Assembly: GCA_031216915.1 (NCBI GenBank)
Contig: CM062293.1
Location: 153,892,285-153,956,284, forward strand
Source of the DNA: Pictodentalium vernedei
Lineage: Eukaryota; Mollusca; Scaphopoda; Dentaliida; Dentaliidae
DNA: 64,000 nt
Direction of reading: 5' to 3'
A program made the translations under genes and the position numbers. The first letter of the stretch is position 1. Every line of letters begins with the position of its first letter. Positions 22,325 through 34,419 of the stretch are shown one piece after another. The notes below the pieces were generated by a model, which was not told where the DNA came from, did no database searches, and saw only the letters and a list, made by a program, of their open reading frames with translations.

Positions 22325-23070
22325 AGTTGATTTTTTAAAAATAATATGAAAGAGAATGGTTTCAGATATTCAGCTTTTCATTAGTGGTAGGAGGTGTGGA
22401 GATCGTCCCTCTTTGGGTGGATTTCATGACGGATCTCATATTTGACGACATCGTCACGTGACCTAAGTGACGTTATGTTAGCGGTTTTAGTTCATTTTGT
22501 TTTCTGAAAGCCGCCAGTTTTGTTTCTGTGGTTGCACATGGTCGCTATGTAAGTACAAGTCCCTAATAGCACGGCGGTATGTTCTGGTTGCATTTTCGAT
22601 TGCACTGGAGTACCTTTACTTGCTCAAATTCTCGTTTTTTCTACTCTCTGCCACCAATTCCTGGATCTGTTCTACCTATTACTGACCCTATTCTAACTAC
22701 TCTAAACCTAACAATCTATCGTGGTCTTAGCTATTCTCCACATCTCTGGTCTTGTCCCCAACTCTAATCTCTGATTGAAAAAGAAGGCGAATAATACAAA
22801 AAGTGGGATTTTTAGAGCAGTTACTTAACACTTGGGTACTTTTGTACGTGTCATAACGTACGAAATCAAACAGCGCGTTGATACTTCTGTACGTGTTATG
22901 ACGTATGAAATCAAACAGCGCATAGATACTTTGTGGTCATTTGTTTTGTTATTATTTTTAGATTTTTGAAGTTTTAACCTCAATTCCTATTTTCTCCCGA
23001 ATAGTGCACTGTGACAACCGTTCAGCCAAATGTTATCGCAGCTTAAAATACTAATCCTGCTGTCAATACT
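22325..23070. other. Intergenic, no gene recognised
   Basis: Contains a short duplication of about 60 bases: TACTTTTGTACGTGTCATAACGTACGAAATC-type text near 22848 repeats near 22890. No coding domain. Confidence 0.45.
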
Positions 23071-23072
23071 TC

Positions 23073-23316
23073 TTAACCCTTTTCCCAACGCAGACGATAT
23101 CAAAATTTAATTTATTATTTTAAATATCATTTTTTTAAATTTTTCCCAAAATTTCAACAAAACCATATCATGTGACCCTGGTTGGAACGAGCTCGTTCCA
23201 ACGAGGGGTCACATGATATGTTTTTGTTGAAATTTTTTGAAAAATAATATTTTTTCAACTGCTGAATTTGCATATTACGCGGGCGGATGCGGGCGATTCG
23301 TTGGGTAAAGGGTTAA
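23073..23316 (-). mobile_element. Palindromic TTAA MITE, subfamily 2, copy at 23.1 kb (shortened core)
   Basis: TTAACCCTTTTCCCAACGCA at the left and GTTGGGTAAAGGGTTAA at the right. The core is reduced to GTTGGAACGAGCTCGTTCCAAC, one GAGCTCG unit instead of two. This looks like a slippage deletion in the palindrome centre. Reversed relative to the 19.5 kb copy. Confidence 0.9.
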
Positions 23317-23455
23317 CTGATTGAGTGCGAGAAACCTCTATCAGGGCTTTCAAAAATGAGGATAGGAGAGCAAAATTCAACACTTTCCTTGCTTATATTT
23401 CATATTCAGTCAAACACAAATAATATTTTGTTTATATAAATTTGTTTTATTAGAC

Positions 23456-23491
23456 ATTATTGGAGAGTATCCGTGGGCACTCTCCAATAAT
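23456..23491. repeat. Short perfect-armed hairpin
   Basis: ATTATTGGAGAGT and its complement flank a spacer of about 10 bases. Confidence 0.7.
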
Positions 23492-23699
23492 TTATAATAC
23501 AATATTTTTTGAATTACAAATTCAGACTACCAAAAATAATCTAGCCCTCAACCAGATAATCACTAATGTGACAAACATCTTGTTATTTGTACTTTCCGAC
23601 GTTTGACGTCGCATTTTGAAAAACGTTGTAGAAACTGAATTCCCAGTGACGTTTGAACGTGAGGATAATTAAAGTCTCAAAGGTTAAACCTATCGTCAC

Positions 23700-25340
23700 T
23701 GCACAGTCGGATATTCTCGCTTATAAGAGGAACGCACCAGTAAAAACATTATCATTTGTGTTTTGATCACAGAAGAAAGAGGAAGACGCAATGCAAACCT
23801 GTAACCATTGTTCAACAAGAAACTTTTCACCAATGGAAGATTCGAAGTCCGAAGAATCGGAATAATCTTAAACTCAAGAGGAGGAAGAAGATGTGACATC
23901 TAAAGAAAAACATGTGCACGATTCTGCTGGTGAAATGGGAAATAACCTCTTTTTGTTCTTTTTCTATCAGTCAGTTTATTTATTGGTAAGGCTGTAAGGT
24001 ATTTGTGCAGAATCAAGTGCGCTCTCACGGATTTGGTCATTGACTCTTCGTATTCTAATAGGCTCCAGCACAAGCACATATACAATGCATCAAAATCATC
24101 ACTGGCCGTCTTGAGCATGGTCTTCGCTTCACGTTGGTCAGTTTGAGAGAGAAATCGCAATAGTTTTCTGTTTCTCTTCAGTATTTCAGTTCCAGATATC
24201 TTAGTGTTTTCACCATCGTTTTCCTTGGCCCTTCTAGAACAGACTTCTTCTTTGTGACTCTCCTAAACTTTCGAGAAAATGTTTTTCCACGGTAGTTGCA
24301 GCGATGAATTCCTGATGTCTTTACTCTTTAACGGCCAGAAAACAAATATGTATTTGGTGCCATGTACATCATATTTACACCTTTCTCGGGGCTTCAGCTT
24401 GGACTGAAGTCATTTATTACGAAAGAAAATAACTCATTCGTAACATATTTCTTTTTATATCTATTGATACAAGGAAGCAGTTTCATCATATTGTGCTTTC
24501 GAAGGTCACCGAGTTCCGTTGCTTTCAATGGCATCCTGTACTCCACTAGGTTGGTATCACATCTATATAAACAGGAAATTAAAACTCCACACACTGCCTC
24601 CATTTCCTGTTTTTCTGTATTACGTAAAAAAGCTAACACAATTTATTTCGGCCAATCAGTAATGGCAGGTCTTCGATGATCTTTGCCCAGTGTATCGCCT
24701 TTTGGGGATAATGCTTCTTTCTCGTGTCATCTGGCATTGTGAGACCTCGAAAATACCTTAGAACAGTGTATGCACCGAAACGGAAACACGTCTTCCCACG
24801 ACGGCCAGGACACAAAAAAAGTTGAATACCGAGTTCACACATTTCGTGCCTTCCTTACTGAAGTACCCGGATGAAGAATCCATCTGTCATCGTCAGACAG
24901 ATATCCTTAGGCAACTCTCCACCATGTCGTAGATGAGGATATGAGGCGTCACTCTTTCGAACATTTACTATCATTTGTTCGACAAAATTCGAGTTGTTGA
25001 GAAATGCCTGTTCCAATCAATGCTCGATAGCTTATTTTGGCTCTCCCCAATTCCAAGCTGATAGTGTTAGTGATTTGTTGACCAGGGCGGGAAGACTGGA
25101 AGTAGCACATTGGCAGGAAATAGTAGAAGCCAAGAGAGCATTGCTTCGAGAATCCCTTTAAGAGAATTTCTTTCTGGGATACGTCTGCGGTTTTGGAATC
25201 TCCCTTTCCGAGACGAGTCGTGGAGTCGTTCGAGAAGTCGCTCTTTCGAACAATCACCCGATAGCTTATTTGCTTGAGTCGACCGATGGATGTCACTGTT
25301 CGATTGACTCTTGGACTTGGTCGTAGAAACCATACAAACC
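23700..25340 (-). other. Possible decayed protein-coding remnant, unassigned
   Basis: Many consecutive minus-strand frames of 60-115 codons with short breaks suggest an old coding element. One piece (24633-24842) contains a Cys/basic patch, LFLCPGRRGKTCF, which faintly recalls C-terminal Cys-rich ends of some DNA transposases including piggyBac types. No catalytic motif was found. Treat as unknown. Confidence 0.25.
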
Positions 25341-25343
25341 TTC

Positions 25344-25442
25344 GTTATACACAAGGTAGACAGGTCTGTCTTCCTTGTGTATAACGTATTTTGTTTGTGA
25401 GAATGGGTACATCATGTGCCCATTCCCACAAACAAAATACGT
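25344..25442. repeat. Two abutting hairpins
   Basis: The first dyad (25344-25385) pairs GTTATACACAAGG-AGACAG with its complement, with one mismatch. The second (25384-25442) pairs ACGTATTTTGTTTGTG with its complement around GGGTACATCATGTGCCC. They overlap by two bases. Confidence 0.8.
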
Positions 25443-25449
25443 GAAAATT

Positions 25450-26090
25450 TGCAAAGTAATAGATGTATTTATTGTACATCTATAGAGTCAAGTAGTTTGC
25501 TTCGTTTGACATTGATTTTCAAACTTTTCTCATGCAGGGTCGAACCATGGACGGCCATGTGCATCCTTAGATTCGGGGAGGGGGGGGGGTGGCTGCATAC
25601 GGTGTTGGACTGGTGGTCTCCTCCACCGCTGGGAGTCCATCAGGTGAGGAATATATGTTCTGCAACGTGCTGGCCCCAGGCAGAATACTTCAAATTTATT
25701 ACATTTTATGTTACAATGTCTACTGTTAGCATGCCTGTGTATTATTTAACTATGGCCACATATTTTCACGAATCTATTATGGCATGGACTTGGAAAAATC
25801 ATCATCCACAATGCTACTATCAAATTAATCTAGAATTTCTTCCTTTTCACTGGGGGCCTCCAAACTTTATTGTTGGACCTGTATAGTTAGATACTGACTA
25901 CGAGACATAAAGCAGTCTGATTGGTTGAGGTCAGAGGGCGGTATAGGATCAGGGGTGTCTAGTATAGGTAATACTAGATAGACTGCCACTGAGTGACGTG
26001 ACGATAACATCACATATGAGATCCACTATGAGATTCATCCACCCATGGAGCGACGATCTTCACATCTTCTACTTTCATCCCTGGTTGACC
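25450..26090. other. Intergenic; open frame of unknown nature
   Basis: A plus-strand frame of 156 codons (25416-25886) runs through. It is Trp/Cys-rich with no recognised domain and no visible splice or promoter support. It includes a G-run near 25578. I do not call a gene. Confidence 0.3.
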
Positions 26091-26093
26091 AAG

Positions 26094-26324
26094 TTAACAA
26101 TTTACCAAACGTACCGCCCCAACAGGCTATAGCGATTTATAAAAACCGATATTCATATTTTCGGAGTTTTGGAATTTTTGCCTCAAAAACACAACTAATG
26201 ACTCCTCATTGGAACGGGCTCGTTCCAATGCGTGGTCATAAGCTATATTTTTGAGGGAAAAAAAGAGAAAATTTTAGTTATTCAAGAAATGTTTTCTTCA
26301 CATTTCGTTTACTATTCCTTTTAA
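26094..26324 (+). mobile_element. Decayed palindromic TTAA MITE at 26.1 kb
   Basis: Retains ACCAAACGTACCGCCCCAAC, TTTTTGCCTCAAAAACA, ACTCCTCATTGGAACGGGCT and TTAGTTATTCAAGAAATG. Borders TTAACAATTT and CCTTTTAAG are degraded. Old relative of subfamily 1. Confidence 0.65.
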
Positions 26325-26901
26325 GTAATAGAATAAATTGTGTCAAACACACTACAAAGGTGTTGCTTTATCCCTCTTCACTTACTTTTCCGTTCAAAAA
26401 TCTGAGCACTAAGATTTGTTTTTGTACGAATTGCAAGTATTCATAACTTCAAGCACAGGGCACACATTTTGTAAAGCAGTGGAAATGGTGGAAATGTTAG
26501 GCTCTTTGATATGCCGAGCTTATGTGATTCGAGAGGTGAAAAATACTGCCTTTGGCCAAAGAGGCGAGCGATCGCCCACCACGTATGTCTCTATCCACCA
26601 ATGGAAACACAAAGTTTCTTTATCTACATGTATTTAACCAAGAGTTCTTTTTTATGATATGGAGCTGAAGGTGATAAACAATTAATAGAATTTTTTGTTT
26701 GTTTTTGATTTGTTTAATACGTGAAAGACGACTGTAAATAGTAGACGAAAAACTCAACCACTTGTCAATTAATATTCGATTTTACGGAGTTGGTTTCAAA
26801 CTTGCCGGCTGTTTGGTTCAATCCAAGTCTACTGAACTAGTCTAGTAAATTCCACTATCAGTCGTAGGCTTGTTAATGGTAGAGTCCATGTGTATACATA
26901 A

Positions 26902-27071
26902 CAGTTTACCCAATGCAGCTGAATTAACCAGACAGTTACATTCACAAAAAATGCCTTTCAAATTATGTCATATTTCGTCAATTTTCACTATAAAACACAG
27001 CCTTTGCTCCTTCATTGGAATAAATTCGCTGAGTGGTCATAAGCTATGTTTTTAGGACAAAACATTTTTAT
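26902..27071 (+). mobile_element. Decayed palindromic MITE fragment at 26.9 kb
   Basis: Recognisable by AGTTTACCCAATGCAGCTG, CCTTCATTGGAATAAATTCG and GTGGTCATAAGCTATGTTTTT. Termini are lost. Confidence 0.5.
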
Positions 27072-27800
27072 GTCCCCGCCATAAAATGACTTGGGCATAT
27101 AGTGTTACCCTTGTCCGCCCGTCATTCGGTCTTTCCGTCATTCCGAAATTACAGTTTTCCGGTCTTTTCTTCACCACAAACGGAGATAACTGGCTGATTG
27201 TATGGTATATGGCTTGGCATGGGTACCTACAAATTGAGTTCGAGTTTAGTCAGGTGATTTTTTGCGGAGTTACTGACCATGAACGTTTTAAACTTACGTC
27301 ATTCCGAAATAATAGTTGTTTTACCATACCTAGAAATTTTGAGATAATTGGCAGATTTCTGGTGTGTGGCTTTGTCATGTGTACTTATACATTAAGTTCG
27401 AGTTTGGTCCTGGTCGGATGATTTTTTCTTGGAGTTATTAATCTTGAACTGAGTCTATGATCTGAAAACCCCGTGAATCAGTTTGCCGGACTTTTTTTTC
27501 TTCGCTCGCGGAGGTACACATGTCGCACTGACGATCTAGTTTACTAATATAAGAAACATTTTTATAAGTGTCGTCTGCAGTTCGTAGAAGATAAATGTTT
27601 GATATTTGCGCTTAAAGAATAAAAAAGAATAGATCCATGTGTCGCTAATTAGAGCATCACGTCTTACATGATATTTCGTACTGTCATTAATTTACTACCA
27701 CGTTTAAATTATGTGTTGATATACGCGCATGTGTTACCATTAGTTTACATTGTTGATGATGCCTTTCTATGCATTAATTACACGGCGACAAGCAGATGTT
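27066..27800 (+). repeat. Mollusc-type dispersed repeat (TGTCCCCGCCATAAA... class)
   Basis: ATGTCCCCGCCATAAAATGA, GTGTTACCCTTGTCCGCC and TTCGAGTTT-GTCAGGTGATTTTT occur here in an order I recognise from dispersed mollusc repeats, and the CATTCCGAAAT-ACAG block is repeated near 27140 and 27300. The stretch 27660-27800 is similar to 33193-33345 (ACCACGTTTAAATTATGTGTTGATA versus its relative). Non-coding. Confidence 0.5.
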
Positions 27801-28099
27801 TTGTAGTCTGTTTTAGTGTATTTGTGTGACAAGATATAATGTAAATAAATAAGAATCAATGTGGATGTAAAAAATTCGGTTATTGTTGTTTTGTTTTGTT
27901 CATTTGAACAAATATAGCATGTTTTGGATAGGATGATTGGAAATCTATTGTTGAGAACAAGGGCGTGGGAAGGATGACCGATTTGTGGGGTGTAAACCGG
28001 CTGAGGGCTCAGATTCTTATTGAGTAAATGTTCCAACTACATCATCAAGGCAAGCCTTCGTTGAAGTTAGTGGAGATCATAATTATTTATCTTGGATAT

Positions 28100-28101
<2 letters not shown>

Positions 28102-28154
<53 letters not shown>

Positions 28155-28434
28155 TTGGAGTTTAACGACACATTCGACAGCCAGGGTCACCTCGTATCGG
28201 ATAGCTTTACAAGTGGAGGAAGTCGGAGTACCCGGGGAGGACCACCGATCAACGGCGAGCAAATGTCAGACTCCACAACGTACTAACTCCACACAAGCAG
28301 GGTTAGCGTTGGTCGAAGCCAGGTGCAACATAGACGTGCATTACGCCTTAGTCCCCAAGGACACAACGCAGTTACCTAAGATGGGGATCTCGGTTTGAAG
28401 TTCAATGCCGTAATCACTGAGTCACCGCGCTCCC
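28102..28434 (-). mobile_element. Full-length tRNA-headed SINE, minus strand, with target duplication
   Basis: On the minus strand it begins GGGAGCGCGGTGACTCAGTG (A-box-like head at 28434), has a ATTGAACTTCAAACCGAGAT segment and a CTGCGTTGTGTCCTTGGGGA core, and ends GTCGTTAAACTCC then (AATA)n at 28156-28102. Nine bases, AAATATCCA in minus sense, flank both ends (28093-28101 and 28435-28443), a good target-site duplication. A partial relative is at 60140-60300. Confidence 0.85.
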
Positions 28435-28449
28435 TGGATATTTGTTGGA

Positions 28450-30230
28450 TAAATAAAATATGCATGTAGTAAATCTACCAAAAATGTGAAAAAAATAAGA
28501 ATGGCTAATATCAAAAATAGATTATTGTTTTACTGAATATATGATGGAAAATATAAGTACGCTCTTTAATAAATACAATATATGTTTATAGAAAAAGAGG
28601 GATTCTCAGAGGGATTCATTCTTAGTTTGTGTAATTATTTAAGACCCATAATGGCCTAGGTGTATCCAAGATGGCTAGACTAAAAAAGCCATTAACAGAA
28701 TAGTCTGTAATATTTACATCTCAGTCAACCCTGGCCGTATTTCGTGACTGCTTACTGGAACTGGATAAATGACCATATTGCATTCTGGGGTTATTCCAAG
28801 GTCATGAAAGAATAACATAATCTCGTCGTCTTGATCACCACCGATTCTTCATATCAAGCTGGTGGATTCCGTAGTTGACTTGCAGGATGTTTTAAACGGG
28901 TGTCTAATAGGTTGATATTCCGGAATTTATGCAACAATTGGCAATTATTTCTCTAATGAAACAACCTGAAACAACTCTAAATTTCGACATTTGTAATGGG
29001 AACGGCCGTTCCATTAACTCTCCGGTCTAGACAAACACCACCCTTCGAAATGTTAACTAAGAAAAGGGATAAATCGTCCAATGAATGCAACAAGGCACCA
29101 TCTCCAATGCTAAAGAATTGCATATGGCGAGTTGTTCCACTCAAGGAACCAAATACTTCTCACAAAATGTTTGTCAGCCACATCATTCCGTTATGGCTTT
29201 TAAAATTTTGTGTTGAAACAGCGAATGATAAATATTATTATCACAGATTACACACTCATGCGGATGGCAGTTGTTCTATTTGTCAAAAACGACTGCAAGT
29301 AATGACTTAATTCAGGGTCGGATTTGATTTCTAAAAGTAACCAGACATATCAGGGACGGATTTGTGGGCCATGTTTGTATGGAGATTTCCCAAAGGAACG
29401 GTAGACTATTAGTAAACGATGGGAAAATATAGACAACAAAATGAACAACAAGCAGTTGGGAAAGAGATGAGTTATAATTTAATTCCATAGTCCGTACATG
29501 CTGTAGGATTAAATCATCATTGATAATTTTTATAAAAATCCTTAAAAATACAAAGACACATTGTCATTTGTCAATTCGTGGTAGGAAAAGGCGACGCTTT
29601 TATGGAAGACAACTCCAATGTGTTCATTATAGCACAAGAGGATCTATTTAAAATGTGTGTTTTCAACAAAAGATCGAATTTTGGATATATAGTAAGCCAA
29701 AACGAATTATCCACTGTAGGATTTCATTTTGTGTCTAGGAAAGGAAAAGGCTCAAGACTTTATATTCTTTTAACATATAAGATAAGAGAGTTGTTATCGG
29801 TCAACGGACCTTTTACATGGCAGTCTCAACCACCCTAGATTAAATTATGTCTCTGTTCTCTGAACTGCTGGTACCATCTCAACTCCACAATATTTCGAAT
29901 TCTCTTTGCGATTTTCGCGAACACCATTTGTGTTTTGGCACATGTCTTCATCATTAACTTTCCTCTAAGCTTCTCGATTTATTGTTACTTCTGTAACTTT
30001 ACCACCAGTACGTGTCTTCTTGTCTTTATCGAAAAGGGTTTTTGAAATTACCAAGTGAAACACAGCACAACCGTCAGTACTGGAAACGGTGTGTATTGGT
30101 GTATGTTAAAAACAATAAAACTGTCGTGTTCGCAACAGTTGACATGACTGCTGTTATATAAATGAAGGATACTTCGGCGCCGCGTAAGGTACATTATAAT
30201 ACAAACAAACACTCTGAACTCAATTATAAC
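28450..30230. other. Intergenic, no gene recognised
   Basis: Several frames of 80-105 codons on the plus strand (28996-29310, 29578-29838) lack recognisable domains. No repeat family identified. Confidence 0.35.
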
Positions 30231-30237
30231 AATTGAA

Positions 30238-30395
30238 ATGAATTATTTGTCGATTTATCAGAATATGAATGTGGAGTGGGCGTCTTAAGTTTTGTATGAA
30301 GAGCTGCGCCCATCCCATATTCATAATCCGATAAAGCCACTGATAATCAATTTTAATTCAATATACAATATATTGTATATTGTAATTTTAATTCT
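30238..30395. repeat. Imperfect hairpin plus AT palindrome
   Basis: ATGAATGTGGAGTGGGCG (30266) pairs with CGCCCATCCCATATTCAT (30306). Directly after lies CAATATACAATATATTGTAT, a palindrome near 30360-30382. Confidence 0.6.
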
Positions 30396-30999
30396 TACAC
30401 CAGCTGTCAGCCACCTGATTGCAGGCTGATACCTAGACATTGATTCCACCTACCTGGGTTTGGAAAATTTTGCGGGAGTTTTTGGTTTTTGTTTCTTTCT
30501 TTATTATATCCAAATGTTGTCAACTTACTGTTTCCATTTTATATTTTGTTCTATGTATGTTTTAAAACATTGATTCTGCAAAGAATTATGTTGGGGTAAT
30601 AGGGGCGACATCGTTTAAAGAAATCATGGTATACAAATAGGGCCCGGCGAAGTTGCCATTCGGTTTCCATTCGAATGTTTTTCACTGGAATATGGCTTGG
30701 CATCAGTCATCTTCGTCGTCTCACAAAACGTATAGTTCTGGTGGAAATTGTACATAAATAATATTGAAAATAAAGACTGAGTGTAGTCTCCTCTATATAA
30801 ACAAAAGCAATATCTGCACTGATGCCACCAGCCATACTAATTCCATTCTCACTTGACACTACCACCGCGAAAAGAAAATAATTTAACGTTTCCAGGCAAT
30901 CTTAACGATGAGCTGTTGCTAACGTCTAATACTATGCAGTACCTTGTACCGATGATTCTCGCACCAGTTTCTATTTTTTGAACTTTTATTCATAGTGGG

Positions 31000-31245
31000 T
31001 AATATTCCAACTCGATCACTAAGGTGTGTCTTCGACGAAGGCATGCCTAGTGCCTAGGTGATGTAGCTAGAATATTTTATCGGTCGGGACTTGAACCATC
31101 ACTGTCGGAACAAATCAGGTTTACAGCACCCCCTTCCCCAGTCGGTCATCTTCAAAACGCTCTAATTCGATTCGACATTCGATTTGAATTCGAATAATAG
31201 ACCGATTCGGTTTGAAACGAAAATGGGCGATTCGCAAGTCCCTAA
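31000..31245 (+). repeat. Dispersed repeat I, uninterrupted copy
   Basis: GGTAATATTCCAACT, GGCATGCCTAGTGCCTAGGT, ATCGGTCGGGACTTGAACCA, CAGTCGGTCATCTTCAAAACG and TTCGATTCGACATTCGATTT match, in order, 60310-60460 plus 60674-60775. The second copy is interrupted by a TTAA element precisely in the GTCATCTT site. Confidence 0.75.
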
Positions 31246-31378
31246 TAACACAATTTCTCAGAAATGAGTCTGTATGGGTATATACTTTCTGGATACCTCC
31301 TTGTAGATATACCAAATTTTAAAGTCACCTACAATAAGCGTTTGTCGTGTTACTGAAACAGTTTGGTTTGTTAGTTTA

Positions 31379-31614
31379 TTAACACTTCACTCAACGCATA
31401 GCATATTAAAATTTATTATTTCAATTATTAGGTTTTTTTTATTTTTCAAACAATTCCGACAAAACCATATCATGTGACCCCCTCATTGGAACGTGCTCTA
31501 CGAGCTCATTCCTGGGATGGGCCACATGCTATGGTTTTGTTGATATATTTTGAAAACTGTTTAATTTGTAAATTACGTGGTCGGATGCGACCGATTCGAT
31601 AGATAAAGGGTTAA
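31379..31614 (-). mobile_element. Palindromic TTAA MITE, subfamily 2, copy at 31.4 kb
   Basis: Borders TTAACACTTCACTCAACGC and GATAAAGGGTTAA. Arms carry ACCATATCATGTGACCCCC. The core is degraded (GAACGTGCTCTACGAGCTCA). The CGATTCG/GATGCGACC end is right. Confidence 0.85.
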
Positions 31615-31619
31615 TGCAG

Positions 31620-32770
31620 ATCATTTTCAAAGCTTAGCTGTAGGTTTTTATGTGTGGGGACTTCATGCTGCAATTCCATTTTATACAGTGCTGATTATTA
31701 TTCATATCATATTTCCATCCCAGCTGACTGGCCCAGGTGGGTGGTTATCTCCCCTTAACGACTATCCAATCGACTCTGAGAACCCATCACTGCTTCGCAG
31801 ATAATGGGTTGAGGTGTGAGAAAAGTTTTCAGATTTTTCAGAATTTTGGACATCAAAGGTACAGAAGTCAAGGATTGTGTCTTATAGATATTTTTACCAT
31901 GCAGCAGACACAAGATCACATTTTCCGATTTAATGCGCTTCCGAGTTATCTGTAAAAGAGCTTACATAGATGGCTAAAAGCCAATGAAAATACTGTTTTC
32001 AAACATTTTAGCATGATTGCACTGGAGAAAACAGTACATTTTATAAGTGACGGCTGAACAATACTCAGATGATAAACTCGCAGTATTTAACAATCATTAT
32101 AAAGTAAATATATTGAACTTTCCGATGCCATGGGCTCCCATAATGTAACTTTTGAACATTTTATTTAATCTTAGGAATTGTTAAACTTTCCCATCTCCGT
32201 AAGCTAATTTCCAATCCCCGAAACAACAATTTCAGGGGAGTTAATCAGATCGTTTACCACTAATTTGAAGTTAAAAGCTGGAAATGGGTAACCACTGAAA
32301 CACGGCGCGCCCTATTACGTTGGGTAAAGGGTTGATGGAATGGTGTTACGTTCAAATGACCAAATGATTTAGTGTCACCAGTCTTGTTGCGCGTTTTAAT
32401 TTAATGTTACAATCCTTCCTTGCTAAGACAAGAAACTATTTTGATCCTTTTCTAGTGACACAATTTTCAACTTTTTCATCTCAATGATCTGCTGATCGCA
32501 GCTTCAGTTATCTTTTCTCTTTCTCGATCAGGAAGGCAGGTTTTTCCCAATTTTTACATGTTTTGTCATATCTCTATTTATTTTATATAAACAGGTTGTG
32601 ATATAATTTTAGTTCAATGCAGTTGTATAGTAAGATAATATATTTTGGTTTGTAATTATTTCTTGTATTACACTTGAGTTGTTTCCACAAACTGTCATCG
32701 GGGACCATTATGGCTTGCTATGCAATCAATGCCTGACCGACCTCAGGTGATTGAAGCATCTATGGCCACC
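31620..32770. other. Intergenic with a possible MITE right end
   Basis: CTATTACGTTGGGTAAAGGGTT (32313-32334) looks like a solo right terminus of the TTAA family without a recognisable partner. Otherwise nothing identified. Confidence 0.45.
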
Positions 32771-32776
32771 TATAGT

Positions 32777-33010
32777 ACAACCGCCGTGAACTGGTCGTAA
32801 TCTACACATGGGCAGTGATGTCCACGCATGCATTCAGATAAAAAACCACCAGCAGCACAATTTTAATTAATGAAGCACTGGGTCGTACATGGTGCTTCAT
32901 TAATTAATTTTTTGACGATTATTCCTATAATTAGTGTTTGAAATCTATTATTATTGGGGCCGTGGAAATATTGCTCACCCGTGAAAGTGACAAGACAACA
33001 GCGGCCTTAC
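32777..33010 (+). repeat. Dispersed repeat G, copy 1, containing a hairpin
   Basis: Shares ACCGCCGTGAACTGGTCGTAA, GTGATGTCCACG, TTGACGATTATTCCTATAAT and TGTTTGAAATCTA with 63060-63260, and the first block with 43996-44050. A dyad ATTAATGAAGCAC / GTGCTTCATTAAT (32864-32904) is present only in this copy. Confidence 0.65.
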
Positions 33011-33349
33011 TGTATGTAGTATCCCAAATCCTGGAAGGGTATATTAAACTGCTGAATACTATATTAGTCTCGTTTTTTGTAAATAGTTCTTTAAAAGAAA
33101 CCTACACGGAAATAAAACTTTGCAAGTACTGCAAAATGGGTTTTTCGCAGCTGAAGAGAAAACAGAGAAAAGCAACGTGTAGCTAATTGGTATATCATGT
33201 TTTACCTGATATTTCTTATTATCAATAGGCTATGGCCACGTCTAAATTATATATTGATTGAGGAGCACGTGTTGCCACAAGTTTACCTTGTTGGCAGAGT
33301 CTTTCATTGCATTAAACACCCAACGACCTACAGATATTTTAGTGCACCT

Positions 33350-33377
33350 CGGGGGGTGGGGGTGGGGGTGGAGGGGG
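33350..33377 (+). repeat. G-rich run, G-quadruplex candidate
   Basis: Four or more runs of at least four G separated by single T or GA (GGGGGGTGGGGGTGGGGGTG then GAGGGGG). The pattern fits an intramolecular G-quadruplex; no function is implied. Confidence 0.6.
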
Positions 33378-33439
33378 CTAACTTATCACTTGTCGTCCAA
33401 TGTCGTCTGTAATCGTCATTGTCCGTCTTGAACTTTAAA

Positions 33440-34030
33440 TTAATGACTTCTCAAAGCTACTGGACCGAATTCAAACAAAATTTGCATGCAGTTCTTTACC
33501 ATGTTGACAAAGTTTATTCAAAGTTACTATGTCTGCAAGGGGTATCACAAGGGGCATTACTCTTTAGCACCCAAAATTGTTTTGTTTTTTTTTAAATTAA
33601 AAAAATTTTATCCCCAGAACCACCAGTCAGCATATTTTGTATATTTAGTGCACAATAATCTCAGTAAGGTCAAATTGATGTTTATTTAACTCAAGTCCCC
33701 GACTTCACATTTGGGCTTCCTGTGGGAGCCCGAATTTTAACTTAATGTAATCTGAGGAAGATTCTTTAAAATCATCTTCTTCAGATCCACCAGTCAGAAC
33801 CTTTTGATATTTGGCATACAGCATGCTCGTGGTGATCAGATTCAATTTTGTTCAAATCAACTCACTGGGTTCATATTTGGGCTCCTCATGGAAGACCGAA
33901 TTTTATTTTAGTACATTATGAGGAACACTCTTTAAAAATCTACTTCAGGTCATCCACCAAATTTATCCATACAGTTATTTCCAAACAGGTACATGGACCC
34001 GCCTTATTATCTGTCGTAACTCATTTATCA
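33440..34030 (+). repeat. Degenerate tandem repeat, period about 165 bp
   Basis: Blocks like TTGGGCTTCCTGTGGGAGCC-GAATTTTA (33711) and TTGGGCTCCTCATGGAAGACC-GAATTTTA (33876), and CCACCAGTCAG-A-TTTTG (33620, 33790), recur at about 165-base spacing. It resembles a dispersed tandem element of molluscs. Non-coding. Confidence 0.65.
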
Positions 34031-34419
34031 ACAACTATGTCTTAGTTAGAAAGTGTAGAATTGGTTAGTGTGCTATTGGTTGATGTTGTCTTATTATAAT
34101 GGTCAAACAGAATAGTTTGATGGCAGTCTTTCCTGACAGCCAAAAGAATCATGTGGGAGGGCCAGATTTGTAACATTTTTAGGCCGAATGTGAGTTCATG
34201 TCTTTGTGGATTTCTACTCATTGTGTGTTTCAGAGGCAGTTCATACCCCGAAAATGTATATCATGTCACTGGCCTGTGGGCTGTGGTCCATGGCCACGCT
34301 AGATTATCAGTTTTCTGTTTAACAGACTCTTTTAATGAATTTACAAGGTCCGCTAAGTTACAAATATTTCGTAAATGCAGTTCACACCCTTCGCTAGTTT
34401 AGTAAATAATATTTACATT

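Noticed and set aside
24633..24842. piggyBac transposase C-terminal zinc finger
   Set aside because: The Cys/Gly pattern is loosely similar, but spacing is wrong and no catalytic Asp motifs are seen nearby.
25416..25886. 156-codon plus-strand ORF as a gene
   Set aside because: No recognisable domain, odd Trp/Cys-rich composition, starts inside a hairpin, no supporting signals.
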